A DNA stretch of 64,000 nucleotides from Bacteroidota bacterium (lineage in GTDB: Bacteria; Bacteroidota; Bacteroidia; Chitinophagales; Chitinophagaceae): the NCBI GenBank assembly GCA_023387985.1, contig JAEWHC010000005.1:124001-188000 (forward strand), written 5' to 3'. The notes beneath the pieces were generated by a model. It saw only the letters and a list, made by a program, of their open reading frames with translations. It ran no database searches and was not told the DNA's origin. Every line of letters starts with the position of its first letter. The stretch's first letter is position 1. Positions 41,164-50,309 of this stretch are shown one piece after another. The position numbers and the translations under genes are program-made.

Positions 41164-43128
41164 TTAATTGGATGCTATCGCTCCCTCCTGAACCATGCCA
41201 TCCAGGGATTGGTAAACCGAATTCTTACTGATGTACTCCGGAACAATGTGCTTCATATGGCGCACCACATTTTCATCTTTATTCTGAAATGCTTCATGCA
41301 TCAGTGTATCGATGGCCTTATTCACTTCGTAAAAGTCGTATTCAATCGTTTTGGCGATAAGTATTTTCTTATTGTGTGTCGGTATGACTTCTTCCTTGTT
41401 GTTCAGCAATTCCTCAAACAATTTTTCGCCGGGTCTGAGACCGGTGAATTTGATATCGATATCCTTGTTCGGAATAAATCCGGCCAGCTTAACCATCTTG
41501 CGGGCAAGGTCAAGAATTTTCACCGGTTCGCCCATATCAAACAAAAATACCTCGCCCCCATTGCCCATGGTTATTGCTTCCAGCAGCAAATTGCATGCTT
41601 CAGGAATGGTCATGAAGTAGCGGATGATATCAGGGTGTGTAACAGTCACGGGGCCGCCGGCATGAATCTGCTCCTTGAATCTCGGTATAACAGATCCATT
41701 AGACCCAAGCACATTGCCAAAGCGTGTGGTAATAAATTTGGTACCCGAACCACTTTGGTTGGTAGCGTTAAGATGCCGCACTTTTCTTGAACGGTTGCCC
41801 AGCGACTGCACATAAATTTCCGCAATGCGCTTGCTTGCACCCATAACGTTAGTGGGATTTATGGCTTTATCTGTGGAGACAAGCAGGAAGCGTTCTACCC
41901 CATATTCAATAGAAAGGTCGGCAACCACTTTGGTACCCAAAACATTGTTTCGGATTGCTTCACTTGGATGATATTCCATCATCGGCACATGTTTGTAGGC
42001 TGCAGCGTGAAACACGATCTCGGGGCGAAACCGCCGGAATAACGCTTCCATGGTATTTTCATCCCGCACATCTCCAATGAACAGTGTGACGATATCGGTT
42101 TGGGGGAATTTTGTTCTCAGTTCATACTCCAGTTCATAAAGGCCTGTTTCATTCTGATCACATAAGATGACCATGGGTGGAGCAAGGGCAGTAACCTGCC
42201 TTGCGAGTTCACTTCCAATTGAACCGGCAGCACCGGTAACCAAAATCCTCTTGGACACCAGCAGGGATTTCATTTTGCTGTTGGCGATCTCGATTGGTGG
42301 CCTGCCAAGTAATTCCTCGATCTTAATCTCCTCAAGCTGGCTCAAGCTCAGCTGGCCATGAATCCATTGCTCAATCGGCGGTATATTTCTTACCTGGATG
42401 TTATTTTGCAGGCAGGCATCCACAACGGCGTTCTTGACCTCGGCAGGCATTTCCTGCTTTGCAAATAGAATCATTTCCACATTCCACACTTTCAACAAGG
42501 GCTTCACATGTTCGAAGCTGTATATGTTTACATTATCTATGGCCTTACCGATGTATTTTTCATCATCATCCACAAAACCGATCACCTTATAATTGTGGTC
42601 AAGTGAATGTTCAATATTTGTTTTCAATTGGGAAGCAAGTAATTCCCCGCCATAGATGAGGACTTTGGTTTTTTCACCGGAATTCAGGCTCATGCGGTAC
42701 CAGTATTTTATCAGAAGCCGGTAGCCAACAATGAAAAATGAACTTGTAAGCAGATTGATAATCAGGATTGAAGTGGGAACAATTGGCGGATTGTCAACCA
42801 CAGACATAAATATATTTACAAATCCAAGCAGCAAAAATGTGCAAAGCAAGGCCGTGGTAACACGAATAGCTTCGGCAAATCCACTAAACCTGATAATTCC
42901 CTGGTAAGTACGAAAAACATAAAAGAAAAGGCTGTTCGTAAGAACAATAATGAAAATTTCATCGAAAATATTATATTCCGCAACGTGAGCAATATCGAAA
43001 TTGAATCTCAGCAAAAAGGCGAGAATCACACTAAATGCCCCAATGATAGAATCCAGCAGGAATATCATCCACTTGGGAGCAATAGTCCGGTTTAACAAGT
43101 AATTTTTAATTTTTTCCACAACTCTCAA
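41164..43128 (-). CDS. Membrane-anchored nucleotide-sugar 4,6-dehydratase (PglF/CapD family)
   Basis: 654 residues. There are four N-terminal helices (about 20-41, 58-76, 89-111 and 118-138), a CoA-binding-like Rossmann domain (about 150-250), then the SDR dehydratase domain. The NAD-binding motif is VTGAAGSIGSELARQ (297-311), with STDKA at 418-422. The usual YxxxK is MxxxK (Met429, Lys433), the hallmark of PglF/FlaA1-type enzymes. The predicted reaction is UDP-GlcNAc to a UDP-4-keto-6-deoxy sugar. With the PglE-, PglD- and PglC-like genes 4 kb away, it completes a bacillosamine-type pathway. The CpsB-like gene follows 20 bp downstream. Confidence 0.94.
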   Translation of the reverse strand: MRVVEKIKNYLLNRTIAPKWMIFLLDSIIGAFSVILAFLLRFNFDIAHVAEYNIFDEIFIIVLTNSLFFYVFRTYQGIIRFSGFAEAIRVTTALLCTFLLLGFVNIFMSVVDNPPIVPTSILIINLLTSSFFIVGYRLLIKYWYRMSLNSGEKTKVLIYGGELLASQLKTNIEHSLDHNYKVIGFVDDDEKYIGKAIDNVNIYSFEHVKPLLKVWNVEMILFAKQEMPAEVKNAVVDACLQNNIQVRNIPPIEQWIHGQLSLSQLEEIKIEELLGRPPIEIANSKMKSLLVSKRILVTGAAGSIGSELARQVTALAPPMVILCDQNETGLYELEYELRTKFPQTDIVTLFIGDVRDENTMEALFRRFRPEIVFHAAAYKHVPMMEYHPSEAIRNNVLGTKVVADLSIEYGVERFLLVSTDKAINPTNVMGASKRIAEIYVQSLGNRSRKVRHLNATNQSGSGTKFITTRFGNVLGSNGSVIPRFKEQIHAGGPVTVTHPDIIRYFMTIPEACNLLLEAITMGNGGEVFLFDMGEPVKILDLARKMVKLAGFIPNKDIDIKFTGLRPGEKLFEELLNNKEEVIPTHNKKILIAKTIEYDFYEVNKAIDTLMHEAFQNKDENVVRHMKHIVPEYISKNSVYQSLDGMVQEGAIASN

Positions 43129-43299
43129 TTAATTCATTATATGCGTGTGGTGACGAGTGAACGCAACAGGACCGATATAAGCAAATAACCAATTAACCAA
43201 ATGAATCATTCTTAAGTTCATGCTAATCGATCATTCATTTATCCAAAAAACAACATTCTACAAACCTTCAACTATTGCTATGATATATAGTATTTGGAT

Positions 43300-44202
43300 T
43301 TAGTTTGAGCCGCCTCCGGGTGAATTTGATGAAGGAACTTCTAAACCGACAACCTCGATATCAAATACCAAATCGCTAAAGGCTGGAATTTTGTCTCCCT
43401 GAGCAGCTGGTCCGTAAGCCATCATCGAAGGAATATAAATTTTTCCCTTAGCCCCTTTGTTGAATTCCTTTAATCCTTCGTCCCAACCAGGTATTACCTG
43501 ACCTGCTCCAACAGGGAATTTCAACACCTCTGTATGCCCGAAACTAGAGTCAACATTGGAATCAAAAACAGTGCCATCTTTAAGTTTGCCGGTGTAAAAC
43601 ACACTTACCAAAGTACCATCTTCAACCTTCGGTCCATCTCCCTGACGATCAATAACAACGAACACACCGTTTTCTGTTTTGACGGCGTTGGATATATTAT
43701 TTTTCTTGAGGAATTCCTCAAGGTTACGCACTTCATTTTCCCTGATGGCGGTCACTTCATTTTCCTGGTCTCCGGTCATTTCTTCACGGGTTTCGAATGC
43801 GTCCAAAATAGTAATGCTCCCGTTTATCGTTCCACCTTTCTTGAAAAGGGGATTATAAGCCATCATCCCTCTTTTTACCAGGGTATCTACACTGCGCACA
43901 AAAATTGCAGAATCTCCCACTTTCATTTTACCAAGGATATCAATGAAATCGTGGGTGTCCTGTTGAGAACTATCGTACTGACCGTAGGCCGGAAAACTTG
44001 CATAGGTGTTTGTCAACACACTGTCGCCGGCCATAGCTTTAATATGGACTTTCAGAAACTGCCCGGGCTTCAGCGGCGCGCCTCCTTTGTTATAAATTTT
44101 GTATACCAGACCCGATTTGGTTTTAGAATAATCGGCATTTCCACAGGCAGCAAACAGCATCATGCCGGCTGCTGCAAATAACAGATTACGAAACATCTTC
44201 AT
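43300..44202 (-). CDS. FKBP-type peptidyl-prolyl isomerase lipoprotein with two FKBP-like domains
   Basis: 300 residues from the ATG at 44202, which gives a lipoprotein signal with FAACG (Cys20); an ATG at 44196 is also possible. Residues about 28-135 form a first FKBP-like domain (SGLVYKIYNKGGAPLKPGQFLKVHI) that lacks most active-site aromatics. A charged helical linker EEMTGDQENEVTAIRENEV follows. The second domain is canonical: VSVFYTGKLKDGTVFDSN, PVGAGQVIPGWDEGL, IPSMMAYG and LVFDIEVVGLE. It would catalyse prolyl isomerisation of envelope proteins. The gene overlaps the upstream DHH phosphoesterase gene by 17 bp. Confidence 0.93.
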   Translation of the reverse strand: MKMFRNLLFAAAGMMLFAACGNADYSKTKSGLVYKIYNKGGAPLKPGQFLKVHIKAMAGDSVLTNTYASFPAYGQYDSSQQDTHDFIDILGKMKVGDSAIFVRSVDTLVKRGMMAYNPLFKKGGTINGSITILDAFETREEMTGDQENEVTAIRENEVRNLEEFLKKNNISNAVKTENGVFVVIDRQGDGPKVEDGTLVSVFYTGKLKDGTVFDSNVDSSFGHTEVLKFPVGAGQVIPGWDEGLKEFNKGAKGKIYIPSMMAYGPAAQGDKIPAFSDLVFDIEVVGLEVPSSNSPGGGSN

Positions 44203-45223
44203 ATAAGTTGGGTTCACAAAGCACATGCCTCATGGTTTTTAAAGATTGAAAAAAGTGTTTGACCGTATTGTCCAAACTATCTGTTGAATTGCCTCCGGCT
44301 GCATTTTTATGCCCCCCCCCATTGAAATAGTTACGGGCAAATACGTTTACATCAACATCACCCTTACTGCGAAAAGACCATTTTCTTTCATCAATCCGGT
44401 CAATAACAATAGCCACCATGCGTATACCTTCAATGGAAAACGGCAAATTTACCAGGCCTTCGGTATCGCCGGTGCCTAAATCATACCGGGCAATATCTGA
44501 TTTGGGAATGCTGAGCAATACGGTATTGTATTCGTAAAGCACTTCCATACGATGCAACAACACATGGCCAATGAACCTTAATCGGTTTTCATGAAAATTG
44601 TCGAACAATTTATCATGTACAAGCGAATGCTCAAAGCCGGTTTCTTTCAGCCGGGCTACCATGGCATGAGCGCTTGCCGTGGTGGAGGGAAAACGGAATG
44701 AGCCGGTATCCGTCATTATCCCTGCATAAAGGCAGGTAGCTATGTCGGCAGTAATCATTTGGTCATCTCCTGCTTCCACAATCAAATCATATACCATTTC
44801 GGCAGTAGAGCATTTATGTACATCTGATCTCCCATAAGCAAATTGCTCCGTTTCCGGTTCCTGGTGATGGTCAATCAATATTTTGGCTGCTGCCGATTCC
44901 CTGAGCAAAGATTCCATATTGCGTGTACGGGAAAGCCGGTTAAAGTCCAGGCAAAAAATAAATTCTATATCAGCGAATTTTTTATTCACCGCATCCCCGT
45001 GCGCCTCATAATCCGACAATTTTTCAATACCGGGCATCCAGTTTAAATAATTGGCCCAGTTCGTCGGAGATACCGGGCAAACTTCATGACCTTTTGCTTC
45101 AAGGTAGAGCGTGAGCCCCAATAATGAACCCAGAGCATCTGCATCGGGCTTCTGATGACAAACGATCCCAACCCGCTTGCTTCCTGTATTCAGTAGCGGC
45201 AATATTTGATGAATGTTTTCCAT
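44186..45223 (-). CDS. DHH-family phosphoesterase, NrnA-like (oligoribonuclease/pAp phosphatase)
   Basis: 345 residues. The DHH domain has VCHQKPDADALGSLLGL, IFCLDFNRLSRT, the signature ILIDHHQEPE and GIMTDTGSFRFPSTT. The DHHA1 domain has SFRSKGDVDVNVFARNYFNGG and the substrate-gripping GGGHKNAAGG near residue 302. Enzymes of this type degrade short RNAs and 3',5'-pAp. The three glycines of GGGH are encoded by an uninterrupted run of nine G (C on the plus strand, 44312-44320), a potential slippage site. It overlaps the FKBP gene start by 17 bp, so the two are probably coupled. Confidence 0.93.
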   Translation of the reverse strand: MENIHQILPLLNTGSKRVGIVCHQKPDADALGSLLGLTLYLEAKGHEVCPVSPTNWANYLNWMPGIEKLSDYEAHGDAVNKKFADIEFIFCLDFNRLSRTRNMESLLRESAAAKILIDHHQEPETEQFAYGRSDVHKCSTAEMVYDLIVEAGDDQMITADIATCLYAGIMTDTGSFRFPSTTASAHAMVARLKETGFEHSLVHDKLFDNFHENRLRFIGHVLLHRMEVLYEYNTVLLSIPKSDIARYDLGTGDTEGLVNLPFSIEGIRMVAIVIDRIDERKWSFRSKGDVDVNVFARNYFNGGGHKNAAGGNSTDSLDNTVKHFFQSLKTMRHVLCEPNLYEDVS

Positions 45224-45300
45224 TAAGCAGGCACAAAGGTGCGTTCTACAGGCTTGAAAAGAAAATTTTTTTGATGACAGCCTTCAATCTTATAAAAAAC

Positions 45301-46506
45301 TTAATCTATAGTCATCAGCCGGTTGCGCTGAATTCTGAATTGGTTAAGGGCAAATACAGATACCGTTATCGTGGCTGCAAGCATAACCCATAAGGTATTG
45401 AAGATGGTGAGGTTGCCTGTTGTCCATAGTATTGCGATTCCCGCAATATTCACGAAAATACCTGTTACCGAAGCCTTCAGGTTATTGATGAACAGGCCCT
45501 GAGCTGACTGCCAATAGCTGATAATCAGGAACACACTGTATGCGGCAGATATTACCCCGGTAAGCAACAAAAAGCTTTTAACGCCAATAAAACCAGGTCC
45601 GAAAATCCATTGATAGAATTGTGCCGGAATCAGCAATATGGCAAGAAGGCCCAACAACATGATCCCGGTGTTCACTTTCAAAAAAAACAGGAATGATCTA
45701 TTTGCCTTTTGGTGGCTGCCTGCGGGATGATCAGCGTGCTGGGAATAATAGATTTGTCCAAGGCTGCCTGGGATAAGAAGCATGGACTCCGCCAGCGACT
45801 GGGCATTGGTATAAACGCCAAGCGCAGTAGCCGCAAAAATGAGATAAATGTACCGCGAGTTGAGAATGCTTAACATATGGCCCGCCTGGTTGATTAATCC
45901 GGATGAAAAGGCAACTGTAATCACTTCCCGGATAGGTTTCCCTGGTGCACCATCTTCACCTTTGGTCAGCAGATAAAAATATCCAATAAAAAAACTGATG
46001 AGGTTGGCTATAAGAATGACCTGGAGGTAACGCAAAGGAGAACCCTGTTTTAACAATGCCGAGAGGGCAAACAATACAAGCACAGTTGCTGGCGTCAACA
46101 CAGCCAGTAAATTAAAAACAACGTATTTCTGCTTTCCGAGCAAAATATTGTACTGGATAGTCACCAGGGCATTTACCACACAAATGATCCAGATCAACGC
46201 CCACTCTGTATATCCGAAATATCCAAAAAAAAAGAAACCCGTAGTCACTATCCCCGAAGCCGCAAAACTCCACATGGCGGCTACAAGGCGCATCTGCTTC
46301 CAGGAATAATTTTTTTGAAGGTAAACGATCGTGGATCCCGCGGCAAGTTCATTGATAACCAGGATAAAAGCAAAGATTACGACATAAAATGCACAAATTC
46401 CACGGCCTTCTGCCCCCAGGTTTCGGGACAGGGCGATCACCGTACCAAAGTTGAGCAGCGTAGCAGCTATTTTGGCCACCCAGTTGTTCATCGCTAACCG
46501 TAGCAT
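45301..46506 (-). CDS. Wzx-type polysaccharide flippase (MOP superfamily)
   Basis: 401 residues with about twelve hydrophobic helices, roughly the size of Wzx/PST transporters. The start LRLAMNNWVAKIAATLLNFGTVIALSRNLGAEGRGICAFYVVIF is typical of the family, with a first helix followed by LGAEGRG. An ATG at 46491 is an alternative start. Such proteins flip undecaprenyl-linked glycan units across the inner membrane. It is on the same strand as the PglF and CpsB-like genes further down. Partnership with the bacillosamine-type pathway is inference from proximity. Confidence 0.88.
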   Translation of the reverse strand: MLRLAMNNWVAKIAATLLNFGTVIALSRNLGAEGRGICAFYVVIFAFILVINELAAGSTIVYLQKNYSWKQMRLVAAMWSFAASGIVTTGFFFFGYFGYTEWALIWIICVVNALVTIQYNILLGKQKYVVFNLLAVLTPATVLVLFALSALLKQGSPLRYLQVILIANLISFFIGYFYLLTKGEDGAPGKPIREVITVAFSSGLINQAGHMLSILNSRYIYLIFAATALGVYTNAQSLAESMLLIPGSLGQIYYSQHADHPAGSHQKANRSFLFFLKVNTGIMLLGLLAILLIPAQFYQWIFGPGFIGVKSFLLLTGVISAAYSVFLIISYWQSAQGLFINNLKASVTGIFVNIAGIAILWTTGNLTIFNTLWVMLAATITVSVFALNQFRIQRNRLMTID

Positions 46507-46626
46507 ACGCAGCGAATATCCGAATTAATGGGGTTGGAATAAATGTGAAAAAAGATTTATCTTTTATTAGATTTTTTAAAAACAGCCGTATGCTGCTAAC
46601 TTAGCGGCCTCAAAAAAAATATTTTC

Positions 46627-48465
46627 ATGTGCGGAATTGTAGGATATATAGGTGGGAAGCAGGCTTATCCGATTGTATTAAAAGGACTTAAACGACTGGA
46701 ATACAGGGGCTATGATAGCGCCGGTGTAGCATTGATCCACAACGGTCAGTTGAATGTTTATAAAAAGAAAGGCAAAGTGGCGGAGCTGGAAAATTTTGCC
46801 GAAAATAAAGCTACACAAGCTCAAATCGGGATAGGCCATACCCGTTGGGCAACGCACGGTGAACCAAGCGACCGCAATGCTCATCCTCACTTTTCCCGCT
46901 CCGGGAAACTGGCCATAATCCACAATGGCATCATTGAAAACTATGTATCGCTAAAGGAGGAACTTTCCAAAAAAGGTTATGCATTTCATAGTGATACCGA
47001 TACCGAAGTGCTGGTCAATTTCATTGAGGAGATTCGCCTTCAAAATGAATGTTCGCTTGAAGAAGCATTGCTTATCGCACTCCGGAGAATTGTGGGCGCC
47101 TATTGCATTCTACTGATCGACCAGGAAGATCCACGAACAATACTTGCCGCCCGGAAAGGTTCGCCGTTGGTAATCGGGATTGGAAAAAATGAACATTTCC
47201 TGGCCTCAGATGCGTCACCCATTATTGAATACACCAAAGAAGTGGTTTATGTAAATGATTACCAGGTGGCCATTGTTCGGGAAGATGAACTTATATTGAA
47301 AAACCTCGGAAACGAGCGGGTTACGCCCTACATCACCAAGCTGGACATGGAACTGGCCGCCGTGGAAAAAGGGGGTTATGATCACTTCATGCTGAAGGAA
47401 ATTCATGAACAACCCGGCACCATTGCCGATTGCCTCCGGGGCCGGCTGCATCCTTCCACAGGCGAGATTGTAATGCGTGGAATCGAATCGCATATGGAAC
47501 AGCTTACGCAGGCATCCCGCTACATAATTGTGGCCTGCGGCACCAGCTGGCATGCCGGACTGGTGGCAGAATATATGATTGAAGAACTTTGCCGGATACC
47601 TGTAGAAGTGGAATACGCTTCAGAATTCCGTTACCGGAACCCAATAATCCGCAAAGATGATGTCATCATCGCCATCAGCCAGAGCGGAGAAACCGCCGAC
47701 ACCCTTATTGCCCTTGAAAATGCAAAGGAACAGGGTGCACTCATTTTTGGCGTGGTAAACGCTGTAGGCAGCAGCATCTCCCGTTTAAGCCATACCGGCG
47801 CCTATACCCACAGTGGCCCCGAAATTGGGGTGGCTTCCACCAAAGCATTTACCGGGCAATTGGCTGTGCTGACTATGCTGGCCCTTAAAATTGGTCGGGC
47901 CAAAGGCACAATACCCGAAGAAAGATATTTGCATTTAATGCATGAACTGGCGGCGGTTCCGGAAAAAGTGGCCGAAGCGCTGAAGCAGGAGGGTCATATA
48001 AAATCAGTTGCAGAAAAATATAAGGATGCTACCGATTTTCTTTACCTCGGCCGCGGCTATAATTTCCCTACAGCCCTGGAAGGCGCCCTCAAGCTTAAAG
48101 AGATCAGTTATATCCACGCTGAAGGTTATCCTGCAGCCGAAATGAAACATGGTCCGATTGCCCTTGTTGAAGAAAAGCTTCCGGTGGTATTTGTTGCCAC
48201 CCGAGACCGTTTTTATGAAAAAGTGGTGAGCAACGTGCAGGAAATAAAAGCACGGAAGGGAAAGATCATCAGCATTGCCTCTGCAGGCGACAAAAGTATT
48301 TCAGGGATGAGCGATGATGTGATTACCGTGCCGGATGCAGATGAAATTGTAGGGCCCATGCTGAGTGTAATCCCATTGCAATTACTCAGTTATTATATTG
48401 GTGTGGCCAAAGGTTATGACGTGGATAAGCCCCGTAATCTGGCGAAAAGTGTTACAGTTGAATAA
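46627..48465 (+). CDS. glmS: Glutamine-fructose-6-phosphate aminotransferase (isomerising)
   Basis: 612 residues, full length. The N-terminal Ntn amidotransferase domain starts with Met-Cys2 (MCGIVGYIGG) and includes GHTRWATHGEPSDRNAHPH. The C-terminal half has two SIS sugar-isomerase domains with VACGTSWHAGL, AISQSGETADTL, GVASTKAFTGQLAVL and ALKLKEISYIHAEGYPAAEMKHGPIAL. The C-terminus is LAKSVTVE. It makes glucosamine-6-phosphate, the entry to UDP-GlcNAc used for peptidoglycan and for the nearby glycan pathway. I see no glmS ribozyme upstream; the 120-bp divergent region to the flippase is too short and lacks its core. Confidence 0.98.
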   Translation: MCGIVGYIGGKQAYPIVLKGLKRLEYRGYDSAGVALIHNGQLNVYKKKGKVAELENFAENKATQAQIGIGHTRWATHGEPSDRNAHPHFSRSGKLAIIHNGIIENYVSLKEELSKKGYAFHSDTDTEVLVNFIEEIRLQNECSLEEALLIALRRIVGAYCILLIDQEDPRTILAARKGSPLVIGIGKNEHFLASDASPIIEYTKEVVYVNDYQVAIVREDELILKNLGNERVTPYITKLDMELAAVEKGGYDHFMLKEIHEQPGTIADCLRGRLHPSTGEIVMRGIESHMEQLTQASRYIIVACGTSWHAGLVAEYMIEELCRIPVEVEYASEFRYRNPIIRKDDVIIAISQSGETADTLIALENAKEQGALIFGVVNAVGSSISRLSHTGAYTHSGPEIGVASTKAFTGQLAVLTMLALKIGRAKGTIPEERYLHLMHELAAVPEKVAEALKQEGHIKSVAEKYKDATDFLYLGRGYNFPTALEGALKLKEISYIHAEGYPAAEMKHGPIALVEEKLPVVFVATRDRFYEKVVSNVQEIKARKGKIISIASAGDKSISGMSDDVITVPDADEIVGPMLSVIPLQLLSYYIGVAKGYDVDKPRNLAKSVTVE

Positions 48466-48570
48466 AAAAAGTGAATTTCTTTAAATTTTTACAGGTTTTG
48501 TGGATATAAACTGACCACTTTTTTAGGTTTATAATGCTGAATCAATAATTTCGCCACTTGACTGCCCGAT

Positions 48571-48589
48571 TTTTGCTGGAGCAGCAAAA
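48571..48589. repeat. Hairpin in the glmS-gldJ intergenic region
   Basis: TTTTGCTG-GAG-CAGCAAAA has perfect 8-nt arms. No T-run follows on the plus strand, so it is a poor terminator for glmS. It lies 57 bp before the gldJ ATG and could be in its leader. Confidence 0.45.
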
Positions 48590-48645
48590 CAATATTGGAC
48601 AAAGGAATTCGTTTGTAACTATTGAAAAATTGTATCCGGGATACC

Positions 48646-50229
48646 ATGAGTATAAAAAATTTATGTTTGTTCGCAGTGATTCTTGTAATCGGAAGCTCCT
48701 GCAATTCAAAATTCAATCCATTCAGAAAGAAGCCTGAGCAATCGATGGCTACCGGATGGAATTATAATGACAAGGATCAGGGTGGTTTTAATGTGGCCAA
48801 GGCCAAAGACATTAAGGCCGGACCGAACCTGGTATTTGTACAAGGGGGCACATTTGTAATGGGAGCTACCCAGGAAGACGTAATGGCGGACTGGAATAAC
48901 GTACCCAAGCGGATCACCGTTAATTCATTTTTTATTGACCGCACGGAAGTTGCCAATGTGCATTACCGTGAGTACCTCTTTTGGCTGAACCGCGTTTTCG
49001 ATCCCGAAGCCGACCCAAGCTACCGAGCAATTGTAGGGGCCGCATATCCCGATACCCTGGTATGGCGAAGCGAACTTGGATACAATGAGCCCTATGTAGA
49101 ATTTTATTTCCGTCATCCAAGTTTCAATTACTACCCGGTTGTTGGGGTAACCTGGAAACAGGCCCATGATTTTTGCCTGTGGAGAACCGACCGGGTAAAT
49201 GAACTCGCCCTGATCAATTCCGGTTATATCAACAAGAATGAACTGAAAACCATGAGTGGCAAAGGCCAGGATGCTTTTAATACCAAGGCGTATTTGCTTG
49301 GTATGGTAACTCCCCCTCCTGGAGATGCTGCCCGCAGCAAAAAAAATCCCCTGCTCGATGCCAATGGCCGTCCCCGTACAACCGTAACATTTGAAGATGG
49401 CATCATGTCACCGGATTATCGGCTGCCCACGGAAGCAGAGTGGGAATATGCAGCGCTGGCTTACATTGCCAATAATCCCAATCCACGTCGTGGAAAAGGA
49501 ACTAAAAAAGATGGAGAAGAATTGGTAGCAAACAAACAGGTGTATTCATGGAATAACAACTTTAACGGACTTCGCGATAACCGCCGTGGAAGCTACCAGG
49601 GCGAAATGATGGCAAACTTCAAGCGTGGAGCAGGTGACCTCATGGGTATTGCCGGAGGTTTGAATGACCGAGCATCATTGCCTGCGGAAGTTGAAAGCTA
49701 CTATCCCAATGGTTTCGGCCTGTATAATATGAGTGGTAATGTTAACGAATGGGTTGCTGATGTTTACCGTCCGGCCACTTATGAAGTGGGTGATGATTTC
49801 AACTATTATCGCGGTAATGTATTTACCACATTAAAAGTTATCGATCCCAACAGTACTGACCCAACAACCCGCTATGAAAGAGACAGTCTGGGACGCCCGG
49901 TATACGTTCCTGAAGATGATTCAATTCTTGCCAAAAGAAGGAATTACCAAAGAAGTTATGCGATCGACTACCTTGACGGCGATAGCCTGAGTGGCGCAAG
50001 TTACAATTATGGTGTAACTACCCTCGTCAGCGACAAGAGCCGTGTGATTAAAGGCGGCAGCTGGCTCGACATGCCTTACTGGCTGAGCCCCGGAACCCGG
50101 CGCCACCTGGAAGAAGATCAAAGCAGCAGTACAGTGGGTTTCCGAAGCGCAATGACCTATTTCGGAGCTCCTGAAGGCAATCGCACCCGCAGCGGTAACT
50201 ACTTCAGCAAAAAGCGCACAAGAAGATAA
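48646..50229 (+). CDS. gldJ: Gliding motility lipoprotein GldJ (formylglycine-generating-enzyme fold)
   Basis: 527 residues from the ATG at 48646, which gives the lipoprotein signal MSIKNLCLFAVILVIGSSC; the upstream in-frame ATG at 48622 adds only eight residues. The body is an FGE-sulfatase/SUMF1-like fold (about 60-510). It contains the GldJ segment TGWNYNDKDQGGF, then LVFVQGGTFVMGA, FFIDRTEVANVHYREYLFWL, YPVVGVTWKQAHDFCLWRTDRVNE, YRLPTEAEWEYAAL, MSGNVNEWVADVYRP and VIKGGSWLDMP. GldJ is needed for gliding and for stability of the T9SS motor lipoprotein GldK in Flavobacterium. It has a terminator after it, followed by murF. GldK is shorter and starts differently, so GldJ is preferred. Confidence 0.9.
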   Translation: MSIKNLCLFAVILVIGSSCNSKFNPFRKKPEQSMATGWNYNDKDQGGFNVAKAKDIKAGPNLVFVQGGTFVMGATQEDVMADWNNVPKRITVNSFFIDRTEVANVHYREYLFWLNRVFDPEADPSYRAIVGAAYPDTLVWRSELGYNEPYVEFYFRHPSFNYYPVVGVTWKQAHDFCLWRTDRVNELALINSGYINKNELKTMSGKGQDAFNTKAYLLGMVTPPPGDAARSKKNPLLDANGRPRTTVTFEDGIMSPDYRLPTEAEWEYAALAYIANNPNPRRGKGTKKDGEELVANKQVYSWNNNFNGLRDNRRGSYQGEMMANFKRGAGDLMGIAGGLNDRASLPAEVESYYPNGFGLYNMSGNVNEWVADVYRPATYEVGDDFNYYRGNVFTTLKVIDPNSTDPTTRYERDSLGRPVYVPEDDSILAKRRNYQRSYAIDYLDGDSLSGASYNYGVTTLVSDKSRVIKGGSWLDMPYWLSPGTRRHLEEDQSSSTVGFRSAMTYFGAPEGNRTRSGNYFSKKRTRR

Positions 50230-50249
50230 ATACGTTTTTGAAATAATGC

Positions 50250-50285
50250 AACCGCCTTTCCTTGTGAGGGGCGGTTTTTTCTTTT
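50250..50285 (+). terminator. Terminator of gldJ
   Basis: Stem AACCGCC / GGCGGTT with a 13-nt loop, followed by a long T-rich run (TTTTTTCTTTTT). Confidence 0.85.
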
Positions 50286-50296
50286 TAGAAGTGGCC

Positions 50297-50304
50297 TAAA
50301 TTTG
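50297..50304 (+). promoter_or_regulatory. -7 element (TAAATTTG) for murF, near-leaderless
   Basis: Perfect TAnnTTTG match ending 5 bp before the murF ATG. Transcription would begin at or within a few bases of the start codon. No -33 TTTG is seen at 17-23 bp because the gldJ terminator T-run occupies that position. Confidence 0.5.
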
Positions 50305-50309
50305 TACCC

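Noticed and set aside
46507..46626. glmS ribozyme upstream of glmS
   Set aside because: Only 120 bp separates the divergent genes and the conserved core is not visible; glmS ribozymes are mainly in Firmicutes.
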